Of a stretch of 64,000 nt of DNA, positions 51,673 to 61,571 are shown piece after piece. Origin of the DNA: JANYLB01 sp963837715 (lineage in GTDB: Bacteria; Actinomycetota; Acidimicrobiia; IMCC26256; JANYLB01). Made by a program: the position numbers and the translations under genes. How positions within the stretch are numbered: the stretch's first letter is position 1; each line of letters starts with the position of its first letter. The notes under the pieces are model-generated. The model ran no database searches. It was given only the letters and a program-made list of their open reading frames with translations, and was not told the origin of the DNA. Location: positions 1,240,001-1,304,000 of the forward strand of contig CAWIOF010000004.1 of assembly GCA_963837715.1 (NCBI GenBank). The letters run 5' to 3'.

Positions 51673-54600
51673 TCAGGGCACGCTGGCCGGTTCGGTGAAG
51701 CTCTCCCACAGTGCGGCGTAGGCGCCGCGCTCGGCGAGGAGCTCGTCGTGGCTGCCCTGCTCGATGATCTGACCGTCGTCGAGGACCACGATGCGGTCGG
51801 CGGCACGCGCGGTCTGGAGGCGGTGGGCGATCAGGAGCGTCGTGCGGCCCGTCGAGACGAGTCCCATCGCCCGCTGGACCCGGGCCTCGGTGCCGAGGTC
51901 GAGGTTTGCGGTCGCCTCGTCGAGCAGGAGGATCGCCGGGTCGACGAGCAGTGCACGCGCGAGGCAGAGGAGTTGGCGTTGCCCGGCCGACAGTGAGCGA
52001 CCGCGTTCGGTGATCGGGTGCAGGTAGCCGCCCGCCAGGCCCGCGATGAAGTCGTGGGCGCCGACGGCAACGGCGGCCGCCTCCACCTCGGCGTCGGTGG
52101 CGTCGGGTCGGCCGTAGGCGATGTTGTCGCGCACGGTGCCCGAGAACAGGAACGGCTCCTGCGGCACGTAGCCGAGGCGCTGGCGGTAGGCGTCGAGGTC
52201 GAGATCGGTGACCGGCACGCCGTCGATCAGCACCCGGCCGGCGGTGGCGTCGTAGAACCGGGCCACCAACTTCACGATCGTCGACTTCCCCGCGCCGGTC
52301 TCGCCGACGAGCGCGACCGACTCGCCGGGTGCGATGTCGAGGTCGACGCCCCGCAGCGCTTCACCCGGCGCGCTCGGGTACGAGAACCGAACGCCCTCGA
52401 AGCGAATGGCGCCCTCGACCCGACCAGGGGCCACGGGGTCGTCGGCCGCGGGCGTCCCCGTGGGCGTGACCATCAGCTCGTCGATCTTCTTCATCGACAC
52501 GCGCGCCTGCTGCCATTGATCGAACACCTGTGACAGCTGCTGGATCGGGGAGAAGAACTGGTTCAAGTAGAGGAGGAACGCGATCACGGTTCCTGCAGCG
52601 AGGGTTCCGTTGCGCACGAGTGGTGCACCGATCCCGAGCACGATCGCATCGCCGATGGTCGCGAGGAACAGCACGAACGGGAAGTAGAGGGCGACGAGCC
52701 GCTGGGCATCGAGCCGGTCGCCGAGGTAGCGGCCGGCGACGGCTCGGAACGAGCTGACGTTGCGGTCCTCACGCACGTACGCCTGCGCGACGCGCACACC
52801 GGAGAGGTTCTCCTGGAAGTTCGCGTTGACCGTCGCGATGCTGTCGCGCGCCCGGGAGTAGGCCCGGTTCGACTTCCGCCGGAACAGCCACGTCGCGAGC
52901 AGGAGCGGCGGCACGAGGATCAGCACCCCGAGCATCAGCTGCCAGCTCATGAACGCGAGCACGACGAGCACGCCGACGAAGCTGAGCATGCTCACCACGG
53001 CCTGGATCAGGCCCTGCTGGAGCAACTGCGACAGTGATTCGACGTCGGTGGTCATGCGGGTCATCACCCGGCCCGCCATCTCGCGGTCGTAGAAGTCGAC
53101 CGAGAGTCGCTGCAGGTGAGAGAAGATGCGGATCCGCAACGCGAAGAGCAGACGCTCGGCGGTCCGGCCGGTGTAGCGGGTGTACGCCCAGGTCGCGACC
53201 CAGTCGCCGAGGGTGACGAGCAGGAACGCACCCGACGCGACGAGGAGGGCCTTCACCGAACCCTGGCTCACGCCCTTGTTGATTCCGCTGCGGACGAGCA
53301 GCGGGCCAGCGAGCACGAGGAGGGTGTCGAGCACCACGAGGCCGAACCCGATCGACAGCGGTCGCCGGTACGGCCCGAGGAACCGGCGGAGTGAGAACGA
53401 ATCGTCGGGTTGCGCCTCGGCGACCACGTCGATCTCGGGATCGTCGTCGGCCGGCGGGAGGGCGTCGAGCTTGGCGAGGAGCTCGGGGGTCGCGCTGAGC
53501 GGGATCCCGCCACCGAATCCGATCCCGCCGCCCACGGCGCCGCCGCCCGCACCCGGCCGCGCGGGCGTCGCCGCGGCGGGCTGGAGGAAGGGGCGGGGCC
53601 CGTCGGTGTCGGAACCGTCGGCCCGATTCCAGAGGTGCGCGGTGGTGCCGTCGCCCTCGACTCCCTCGACCTCTCCTCCGGTGCCGTTGCCGCCGCCGGC
53701 GAGCACCTCGATGCTGTCGGACCCGTCGCCGTCGACCTCGCCCGGTCCGGCGAGGAGCTCCCGGTACCGCGCCGATTCGACGAGGAGGTCTTCGTGGGAG
53801 CCCTCGGCGGCGACCCGGCCGCCGTCGACGAGCACGACCCGGTCGGCGAGACGCAGCGTGGAGCGCCGGTGGGCGATGAGGATGGTGGTGCGGTCCCGCA
53901 TGACCTCACGCAGCGTCGCGTGGATCTGCTCCTCGGTTGCGGCGTCGATCGACGACGTCGCGTCGTCGAGCACGAGTACCCGGGGATCGGTGATCAATGC
54001 CCGCGCGATCGAGACCCGCTGACGTTGGCCACCCGAGAGCGTGAGCCCGCGTTCACCGACCACGGTGTCGTAGCCGTCGTGGAGCGCGGTGATGAACTCG
54101 TGCGCGCCGGCGGCCCGGGCCGCGGCCTCGACCTCGGCGTCGGTCGCGTCGGGGCGGCCGTAGGCGATGTTGGTCCGCACCGAGTCGGAGAAGAGGAAGC
54201 TGTCCTCGAAGACCACACCGATGTTGCGGCGGAGGGAGTCGAGCGTCACGTCGCGCACGTCGATGCCGTCGAGGCGGATCGTGCCGGTCTGCACGTCGTA
54301 GAAGCGCGGGAGCAGGAGGCTCACCGTCGACTTGCCGGAGCCCGACGCACCGACGAGCGCCACGGTCTCGCCCGGCGTCACGTGCAGGGTGAAGTCGCAC
54401 AGCACCGGCTCCGACCGCAGGTAGCCGTAGGTGACGGCGTCGAACTCGATGTCGCCACGCACCGGCGGGAGGTCGTCGGCATCGGCGTGCTCGGTGACGA
54501 GCGGGTTGGAGTCGAGCAGTTCGAGGATTCGTTCCGCACCGGCCCGGGCCTGTTGGGCAACGGCGATCATCACCGAGAACATCCGCACCGGTGCGACGAG

Positions 54601-55537
54601 CTGCACGAGGTAGGTGGAGAAGGCGACGAACGTCCCGAGGGTGATGTTTCCCTCGATCGCGAGGTACCCGCCGAGCGCGAGCACGCCGACCTGGGCGAGC
54701 GTCGGGATCGTCTGCAACGTCGACGACAGGCGGGCCTGCATCCGGACCGCTCGCACGCGTGACTTGTAGAGCGTGTCGGCCGAGTCGGTGAGGTGGGCGA
54801 GCTCGCGTTGCTCCTGGCCGAATCCCTTCACCACCCGAACGCCGCTCACGGCTTCGTCGACCACGCCTGCGACTTCTGCCGCCCGCTGCTGGGAGTCCCA
54901 CGTCGCGGGGAAGAGCGTCGTGCGGAGACGGAGCGCGACGATCGCGATCGCCGGGAGGCAGAGCAGCGCGACGACCGTCAACAGTGGGGAGAGGAAGAGC
55001 ATGACGACGAGCGCCACCACGACCATCACCAGGTTGCCGAGCATGATCGGCGTGAACGCGAGCAGCCCCTGGATCAGGCCGAGGTCGGTGCTCGCCCGGG
55101 AGACGAGCTGCCCGGTCGGGAGCTCGTCGTGACGCGGCGAAGTCGAGCCGTTGGAGCCGTTCGAAGATCGCGTTGCGCAGGTCGAACTGCACGTCGAGTG
55201 CGACGCGGCCGCCGACGAACCGACGGACGTAGGCGGCGGCGAAGCCGAATGCACCGGCGATCACGAGCAGCGCGATCCATGGCGCGATGTTCCCGTCGTT
55301 GCTGCCGGTCACGTCGTCGATGACGACCTTGGAGATCAGCGGGGTGAGCGCCGTGACACCCATCCCGAGCACCGAGAAGGCGAGCGCGACGAAGACCTTC
55401 GCCCTGTGCGCGGCGACGAACGGCATGAGGCGTCGGATCCAGCCCCCGTTCGGCGCCGGTTCCACCGTGGGACGGTTCGGATCCACGCGACTGTCGGCCG
55501 CGGGGGGTGCCCCGGTCGGGCTCGTGGTCGTGCTCAC
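51673..55537 (-). CDS. Full-length ABC exporter, TMD-NBD-TMD-NBD (frameshifted near the N-terminus)
   Basis: About 1287 residues encoding two exporter halves in one chain. NBD1: Walker A GASGSGKS, signature LSGGQRQR, Walker B VLVLDDATSSID (Asp where Glu is catalytic). NBD2: Walker A GETGAGKS, signature LSAGQRQL, Walker B ILLLDEATANLD. So one ATP site is degenerate, as in heterodimeric exporters. The halves are joined by a Gly/Pro-rich linker (about 590-660). An extra base near 55140 separates QRLDFA from RHDELPTGQLVS. The N-terminus begins ATG 55537. Regulated probably by the overlapping MarR gene; likely a drug or lipid exporter. Confidence 0.92.
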
Positions 55538-55980
55538 GGTCGGGCCGCGATCCGGTCGGCGAACGCAGCGTCGAGCGCGGTGGCCAGTTGCGCGAGCGCC
55601 GCGTCGATCACCGACCCGTCGTCGCAGCGATCGAGGAGTGGTTGCAGGTTCTCTGCCATCGCGGCTTCAGCGCCGCGCAGGGCAGCCTCGCCGGCGCGTG
55701 TGAGTTGGAGCCTGACCGCGCGCCGGTCGCCGTCGACCCGCGCTCTCGTCACGAGGTCGCGCTCGACGAGCGCATCGACCATCGCCGACACGCTCGGCTT
55801 GGCCAGAGCGAGCTTGCCCGCGAGCGCGGTTGCCCGTTCGCTGCCCTCCGAGATCATCGCGAGCAGGCGGTACTGCGGGAGGGTGAGCTCGCCGCAGGAT
55901 CGCTCCAGCACCCTCGCGAGGCGGGCCAGGGTCCGCACCGTCTCGGCTTGCCGCAGGTTCCGGGGTGGGGAGTTCGTCAT
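55534..55980 (-). CDS. MarR family regulator
   Basis: A 148-residue winged-helix protein, intact: LTLPQYRLLAMISEG, ATALAGKLALAKPSVSAMVD, ALVERDLVTRARVDGDRRAV and VRLQLTRAGEAAL. The stop overlaps the exporter start (ATGA), so it is translated first in the operon. A 17-bp operator-like inverted repeat lies 22 bp upstream. Expected role: autoregulated repressor of the exporter in response to a ligand. Confidence 0.92.
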   Translation of the reverse strand: MTNSPPRNLRQAETVRTLARLARVLERSCGELTLPQYRLLAMISEGSERATALAGKLALAKPSVSAMVDALVERDLVTRARVDGDRRAVRLQLTRAGEAALRGAEAAMAENLQPLLDRCDDGSVIDAALAQLATALDAAFADRIAARP

Positions 55981-56001
55981 CAGGCCGGAAGTCTATCGAA
56001 C

Positions 56002-56018
56002 AGTTAGTGAGACGAACT
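56002..56018. promoter_or_regulatory. MarR operator-like inverted repeat
   Basis: AGTTAGT-GAG-ACGAACT (56002-56018), seven-base arms with six matches, lies 22 bp upstream of the MarR start (55980). The surrounding bases are AT-rich. Binding by the MarR protein is inferred. Confidence 0.6.
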
Positions 56019-56138
56019 ATTCACGGAGAGTGATATTTGACCGCAGCCCGGCTCAAGTTTCCATCGCGTGGGCCGATATCTGCGACGGGGTACGGCCGGG
56101 CGGACACGAACTCGTCACGGATCAAAAGGTGGGAACGG

Positions 56139-56237
56139 ATGCTCTTCCAGATCGGTGGACTCATCGTCATCGCGGCGCTCATTGCGTTTCTCGTGATGCA
56201 ACGACGCAAGGAAAGCTCGAACCGCGCGACGCGCTAG
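56139..56237 (+). CDS. Small single-pass membrane protein, 32 aa
   Basis: ATG 56139 is preceded by AAAAGGTGGGAACGG, a reasonable ribosome site. The predicted peptide is MLFQIGGLIVIAALIAFLV followed by MQRRKESSNRATR: one transmembrane helix and a basic cytoplasmic tail. An upstream in-frame extension exists but reads as ordinary shadow sequence. It lies opposite the MarR-exporter operon across the operator, so it may share the regulation. No family known. Confidence 0.6.
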   Translation: MLFQIGGLIVIAALIAFLVMQRRKESSNRATR

Positions 56238-56349
56238 GGACGGCAGCTCAGGACGGCTCGGGTTTCCCCGAGCGGGCGACAGGGCGGAGGCGCCTCGGCT
56301 CAGGTCGGGGCGCTTCGTCGCGTCGCGGTGTGCTTCGGATGTTCCGCAG

Positions 56350-57412
56350 CTAGGCGATCACGTTGCGCGACGTCACGAGCGGGAGATCGAGAGTCGAGAG
56401 CACGCCCGGGGGCGCGTCGCACACGGCCGGGATCGCGTTGAGCAGACGCATCGCGGTCGCGATCAGTCCACCGGTGTTGTGATCACCGTCGGGACCTTCG
56501 AACTTCAGCTCACACTCGAGTGACGGTCGCCCCTCGATGCGGATGACGTAGCTGCCGCTCCCGTGCTGCTGCTGGCCAGTCGGGCGCGACGTGGTCCCGC
56601 AGGCGCGTGACGTGCTCGACGATGATCGCGGGCCGACCGTGCACGATGCCCTGCACCTCGAACCGCAGCGCCTCCATGGTGCCCTGTTCGATCGTGCCGA
56701 GCGGGAAGCTGAAGGTCTCTTCGGCGCCGCGGCGTTCGCACACCTCGCGGACCTCGTCGAGCTCCACGCCCATCGCCGCGGCCATCATCTCGACCACGCC
56801 GGCCCACGCGACCGAGATCGAGCCAGGGAGCAACATCAGCGCGGGGTAGTCGAGCGGCTTGCCGAATCCCATCGTCTCGAACAGCACCTCGGGCTGGTCG
56901 TAGGTCGCGTAGTTGAGGATCTCCTGGATCCGCAGCGACTCGATCTCCTCGCAGAACCCGGCCAGCGTGAGGGGGAGGAGGTCGTTCGCGAAGCCCGGGT
57001 CGATGCCCGACGTGAAGAGCGACGCATTCCCCGCCGCGCACGCCCGCTCCAGCTTCTCGACGACGCGTGGGTCGGCCGACGGCGGGTACAGCAACGACAC
57101 GACCGAGCTCGACACGACGTTCTTGCCCGACTCGAGGAACCGGCACATCTCGGCGACGGCTTCCTGCGGCCGGAGGTCGCCGGTGGCGTTGTGCGAGACG
57201 ACGTCGGCGTCGAGCGCGAGCAGCGCGTCGATGTCGTTCGTCGCGAGCACGCCGTTGGGCGCGAGACCCGCGAGCTCACCGGCGTCGCGGCCGACCTTGT
57301 CGGCGCTGTGGACCCAGAGTCCGACGAGCTCGAGTTCGGGGTGCGCGATGATCGCCCGCAGCGCGAGCGCGCCGACGTTGCCGGTGGAGTACTGGATGAC
57401 GCGGTAGGTCAT
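56350..57412 (-). CDS. DapB-like NAD(P)-dependent dehydrogenase (frameshifted)
   Basis: About 353 residues resembling the N-terminal dihydrodipicolinate reductase fold of 2,4-diaminopentanoate dehydrogenase-like proteins: YRVIQYSTGNVGALALRAI, NVVSSSVVSLLYPPS, GIDPGFANDLLPLTLAG and RPAIIVEHVTRLRDHVAP. The C-terminal end (YVIRIEGRPSLECELKFEG, NAIPAVCDAPPGV, LPLVTSRNVIA, stop 56350) is in another frame after one extra C near 56570. ATG 57412 overlaps the preceding hot-dog gene. Substrate unknown. Confidence 0.82.
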
Positions 57413-58224
57413 GACGGGTTTCCTCTTCCGTGTGCAGTCGGAGTTGCGGTGACGATCGCGATCGCCATCGTGCGGTTCTCGGCGCCGAGGTCGCGGACCT
57501 CGACGCGCAGGACCTCGCCGTCGGGTCGGCTCCCGATCCACGTCGCGACGGTGCGGACCGGACCGACGCGTCCGGGCCGGAGGAAGTGGAGCACCACCGA
57601 GGTGAGGTGGGCGCCACCGAGGGTGTGGCGAACCGCCGACTCGACGAGCGTGGTCGTGACGCCGCCGTGCAGGATGCCCCACGGGTTGAGCACGGTGTCG
57701 GTGAGCGGGAGCTCGACTCCTGCGGCGGCCGGACGGATCCCGTAGAACGAGTTCGGATCGGCGAGCTCCGACTTCGCCGGCGGGACCTCGAGGACCATCG
57801 GCCGGTCGTAGTTCGGGGGACCACCGGCGGGTTCGAGCACGGCGGAGGTGAGCACCGCGTCGGCGAGGAGGGCGTCGGTCGCGTCGTCGCGGGCGTCGAT
57901 CGCGGTCACCACCGAGTTCTTCCCGGCCCGAAGTACCCGCGCCGTGAGCACGATCCCGCCTTCGAGCTTGCGGGGGACGAGCCGTCCGACGAGGTTCGTC
58001 GAGACGATCCACCGCGGGAGCGACGCGAGACCGGCCGTGACACCACCCGCGCTGTCGATCATCCCGAGCAGCACTCCCGCGTGGGCGATCCCGTTCGGGT
58101 CGACCAGGTGGCGCCCGGCGGGCGCAGTCCCGACGACCACACCCTCCTCGGGCTGCTCGCGGAGGGTGACCCCGAGGTAGCGGGTGACCGAGCGCCCGGC
58201 GTCGGGGTCGTCGAACTGGCTCAC
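57409..58224 (-). CDS. Double hot-dog thioesterase-like protein
   Basis: A 271-residue protein of two PaaI-type hot-dog domains. First: DPNGIAHAGVLLGMIDSAGG; second: LNPWGILHGGVTTTLVESAV. Both carry the helix-start HGG/HAG motif of acyl-CoA thioesterases. GTG 58224 overlaps the preceding double hot-dog gene and its stop overlaps the DapB-like gene, so three genes are tightly joined. Likely acts on acyl-CoA in a catabolic pathway. Confidence 0.85.
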   Translation of the reverse strand: MSQFDDPDAGRSVTRYLGVTLREQPEEGVVVGTAPAGRHLVDPNGIAHAGVLLGMIDSAGGVTAGLASLPRWIVSTNLVGRLVPRKLEGGIVLTARVLRAGKNSVVTAIDARDDATDALLADAVLTSAVLEPAGGPPNYDRPMVLEVPPAKSELADPNSFYGIRPAAAGVELPLTDTVLNPWGILHGGVTTTLVESAVRHTLGGAHLTSVVLHFLRPGRVGPVRTVATWIGSRPDGEVLRVEVRDLGAENRTMAIAIVTATPTAHGRGNPS

Positions 58225-59042
58225 GAGGCGTCGGCCCCTCCGGCGACGGCCACTGCCGTCGCCGTGGTCGTCACGCGACCCGTGGCGTCGAGGATCGACA
58301 CGTCGGCCGTGTTCGGGTCGATCAGGTGCGCGGTCGTCCGCAGGGGACCGGCCTTGACCAGTGCCAGGTAGGTGATCTGGAGGTCACACACCTCGACCGG
58401 CCGGCTCGCGTGCGCGCCGACGATCGTGTCGGCTGCGACGACCGCGGCGGTCGCCACGATCCCGCCCTGCACCGCGCCGAGCGTGTTCACGAAGTACGAG
58501 TCGAGCGCCAGCTCGACCGCCCCGCTCGGGGCGTCGACGATCTCGAACCCGAGCCGGTCGACGATCGGCTCGGTGAGGTGGGAGTCGGGGAGGGCCATCG
58601 TCCCGCGGCCCCCGGTCCCGGGCGTCGGCAGTACGGGGTTGTCGGCCCGCCGGGGGAGGCGGGCGAAGCTCATGGTCGCGATCCCGAGCGCGCCCCGGTC
58701 GTCGTGCAGCTCCACCTCGATCACGGCGGTCGTGCGACCGGCGCGCAGCACGCGGGCGACCCCCTCCACCTCGTCGCCCGCGGGTCGGGGCAGCACGTGC
58801 AAGGTGAGGTCGGCCGTGGCGATCCAGTCGGGTTGCACCGTCGCGGCCGCGAGGCCGCCGCCCATGAGGTCGACGAGAGTCGCGAGCACGCCGGCGTGCA
58901 CCGATCCCGACGGGTTGCGCACGAACTCGGTGACCGGCAGCCACGCGCGGCCGGTGCCGTCGGCCTGTTGCTCGAACTCCACCCGCAGGTCACGCAGCAC
59001 ATGCTGCTGCGGTGGATACGTGTCGTGCTCGATCTGCGTCAC
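58221..59042 (-). CDS. Double hot-dog thioesterase-like protein (second)
   Basis: A 273-residue paralogue of the downstream gene. First domain: RNPSGSVHAGVLATLVDLMG; second: FVNTLGAVQGGIVATAAVVA, where the HGG pattern becomes QGG. Two unlike halves suggest one catalytic and one structural domain per chain. GTG 59042. A 55-nt hairpin separates it from the upstream F420-type monooxygenase gene. Confidence 0.83.
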   Translation of the reverse strand: MTQIEHDTYPPQQHVLRDLRVEFEQQADGTGRAWLPVTEFVRNPSGSVHAGVLATLVDLMGGGLAAATVQPDWIATADLTLHVLPRPAGDEVEGVARVLRAGRTTAVIEVELHDDRGALGIATMSFARLPRRADNPVLPTPGTGGRGTMALPDSHLTEPIVDRLGFEIVDAPSGAVELALDSYFVNTLGAVQGGIVATAAVVAADTIVGAHASRPVEVCDLQITYLALVKAGPLRTTAHLIDPNTADVSILDATGRVTTTATAVAVAGGADAS

Positions 59043-59054
59043 GTCAGGACCTCA

Positions 59055-59109
59055 CGCGCTTTGGCGTCAGAAATCCCTCGTGGTGCGGGGTTTGCGACGC
59101 CAAAGCGCG
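59055..59109. repeat. Long hairpin between LLM and hot-dog genes
   Basis: Perfect 14-bp arms CGCGCTTTGGCGTC (59055-59068) and GACGCCAAAGCGCG (59096-59109) enclose partly pairing AAATCCC/GGGGTTT. It lies 11 nt after the LLM stop, so it may be a terminator or a REP-like element. Whether transcription passes is unknown. Confidence 0.7.
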
Positions 59110-59120
59110 GAACGACAGCG

Positions 59121-60255
59121 TCAGACGCCGAGGCGCGCGGCGGCCTCGCGGCGGTAGCGGCTCGTGGAGTGCTCGGGGTCCTTGTCGAAGCGGGGGATGA
59201 CCTCGTCGCCGAAGAGCTTCACCGTCTTCTCGAGGAGGTCGTGCGGGTAGACGCTGCCCGACGGACCCATGATGAGCTGGTCGACGCCGATGTCTTCCCA
59301 CTTGCGAAGCGCGGTCTCGCAGTCGTCGGGGTCACCGACGATGCTCGCGCCCATCTTCCAACCCGCTTCGACCTGCTCGAGCGTCGGGTCGGCGATCTCG
59401 TTGGGCCACTCCGGCACCCACTTGGGCTTCGGGAACGTGTCGAGGTAGTGGAACACGAGGCTCTGCTGCCGACCGTTGCCCGAACGGGTGAGGAGCTCAC
59501 GCGCCTCGTTGCGGTCTTCGAGGCACATGAAGTTGGTCGTGACCGCGATGTTGTCGTTCACGTACTCGCCGACGGGCTCGGCGTCCTTGATCGTCTTCTT
59601 GTAGAGCTCGACGAGCGGCGCCATCTTCTCGGGCGCGCCACCGGTGAAGCACAACACGCCGAGGCCCATCTTGGCGGCCTTCTCGAACGTGCCCGGGTTG
59701 CCGGCCGCGACCCACATCGGCGGGATGCGGCTTCACGTAGGGCTTCGGGAGCACGTTCCGCTCGGGAAGGGAGAAGAACTTCCCGTCGAACTCGTACGTG
59801 CCGTCCTTCCACATCTTCTTGAACTCGGGGATGACCTCGTCGTACATGTCACGCGTGAGCTCGGGGTCGGTGATGCCGAAGCCGGCCTGCTCGGTGGTCG
59901 ACGATCCGCGTCCGGTGCCGAACTCGAACCGGCCGCTCGAGAGGTGGTCCATCATCGCGACACGCTCGGCGACGCGCGCCGGGTGGTTCACGGGCGGGGT
60001 GATGTTGATGATCCCGGAGCCGACGTGGAGCTGCTCGGTGCGGGCGAGCACCCAGGGCGCGAGCACCTCGTTGGCCGAGATGTGGGAGTACTCCCAGAGG
60101 AAGTGGTGCTCGGTGAGCCAGGCGTACTTCCAGTTGTGCTGGTCGGCCGTGACACACAGATCGGCCTCGCTCATCAACCGGGTGTGCTCGGCCTGCGGGT
60201 CGGCCTCCATCATCGATTGCGGGATGTAGCCGCCGCAGAACAGTCCGAACTCCAT
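59121..60255 (-). CDS. LLM class flavin/F420-dependent oxidoreductase (frameshifted)
   Basis: A luciferase-like monooxygenase of about 378 residues, ATG 60255. Landmarks: MEFGLFCGGYIPQSMMEADP, AWLTEHHFLWEYSHISANEV, LHVGSGIINITPPVNHPARV, MMDHLSSGRFEFGTGRGSS, then PMWVAAGNPGTFEKAAKMGL. One extra C near 59728 separates KPYVKPHP from PMWVAAGN. EHHF and the long C-terminus are as in the bacterial luciferase type. A KstR-type operator lies upstream, suggesting steroid- or lipid-linked control. Confidence 0.86.
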
Positions 60256-60304
60256 CGTGTGCTCCTCCCCGAGAGCTGTGGCCGGGAGCGCCCCGGACCG
60301 GATT

Positions 60305-60318
60305 TAGAACACGTTATA
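60305..60318. promoter_or_regulatory. KstR-type operator
   Basis: TAGAACACGTTATA matches the mycobacterial KstR consensus TnnAACnnGTTnnA at every fixed position. It lies 50 bp upstream of the LLM start, where a repressor would act. A 14-bp site can occur by chance, but placement in an AT-rich promoter gap supports it. Confidence 0.6.
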
Positions 60319-60393
60319 AAAACGGCCGGCGCCTGTCCAGTGCCACCCGCCGACCGACTCTTCGGTGGGGCCACCGGGATCGGACACCGCGCG

Positions 60394-60423
60394 GCCCGGT
60401 GCCCCCTCGTGGGGGCACCGGGC
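60394..60423 (-). terminator. Hairpin terminator after the LPXTG gene
   Basis: Perfect 13-bp stem GCCCGGTGCCCCC / GGGGGCACCGGGC with loop TCGT, starting 22 nt past the stop (60446) of the surface protein. No U-tract. Confidence 0.7.
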
Positions 60424-60445
60424 GCACCGCGGTCGGCTCGTGGCT

Positions 60446-61484
60446 TCAGCCGTGGGAACCGACCCGCGACCGGGAGCGTCCGATCCGGCGCAGGGCCAGA
60501 CCGGTCGCCGCGATCCGCGAGTCCGAGCAACGCGACGTCGGTCGAGCCGCGTCCGGTGAACGGCAACGATCCGGAGACACCCGGAGTCGCCTCCGACGCT
60601 GCACTGCTCCGGAACGACGCCGTGTCGGCGACGAGTCCGTTCGAGGCCACTGCGCCTTGACCTTCGGACCCGGGATCGGTCCCACCGACCTGCTCACCGG
60701 CGACCTCGGCCGGGCACGCCGACGAGTCCGAGTCGGTCAGCAGCGCGAGGCCGAGGCACACATCGCCCCCGACTTCGCCACCCAGGACCGGTGGTTCGGT
60801 CGTGTCGTCGGTGGGATCGCTGCCCGCGGGACCGGAGCCGGAACCGGTTCCGCACGCCGCGTCGTCCACGAGGCCGAGCACCGTGGCGGCGAGGCACACG
60901 TCGTCGTCGGTCGCCAGTCCGACGAGAGCCGAGCGACCGGTGGTCGTCGGGCTCCCGCACGGGTCGACAGGTGCATCCGAGACGATCGCGAGCCGGGCAC
61001 ACACCCCGACCCGGGCCAGGGCCTGGGCGAGGGTGGGCACCGCCGCGCCGGGGGGCTGACCGCACCCCTCGACGGACCTGCCGCCGAGGAGCGCGGCGGC
61101 GATGCACGCGTCGACCGACGCGTCGGCGGTCACGAGCCGACCGCCCGCGGTCGGATCCGCACCCACCGGAACGGGTGCGGGCGGAGCGGTCGGGACCGGT
61201 GCCGCCGACTGCATCGCCGACGTGGTGCGCGACCCGGTGTCGACCGAGACGTCGATCCCGGTCGGCGTGGTCGCAACGGTCACGGGTTGCGGCGCGACCG
61301 CCGGTCCCGAACCGATGGTGACGGTGGCGCCGATGTCGAGACCGACGCCGATGGACACGAGCGGGGCTGCGGGTGCAGCCGGCTCGGCGGTCGCGGCACC
61401 GGCGGCGACCGCCGGGCCGAGCAGCGCGATCCCTGCCACCGCGGTGGCGGCGAGGGCGCGCGTCAACAAGCTGTTGCAGAACAT
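60446..61484 (-). CDS. LPXTG-anchored secreted protein with four C-x13-C repeats (frameshifted)
   Basis: A cell-wall-sorted protein of about 345 residues, ATG 61484. N-terminal signal (LAATAVAGIALLGPAVAAG); strand-rich part with VSIGVGLDIGATVTIGSG; then four Cys pairs, each exactly C-x13-C: 127/141, 162/176, 197/211 and 243/257, in segments such as DVCLGLALLT and VCLAATVLGL. The end has SLPFTG, a hydrophobic stretch and basic RRIGRSRSRVGSHG, a sortase signal. An extra G near 60520 separates LLGLA from IAATGLALRR; stop 60446. Function unknown; likely extracellular disulfide-stabilised repeats. Confidence 0.82.
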
Positions 61485-61571
61485 GGAAGAGCTCCCTTCG
61501 TGGAGACGCCGCTGGGCGTCTCGAGTGGGCAGCCGACGCGGGGGCGCGGCTGCGCGTTGAGCGAGGGGGCT

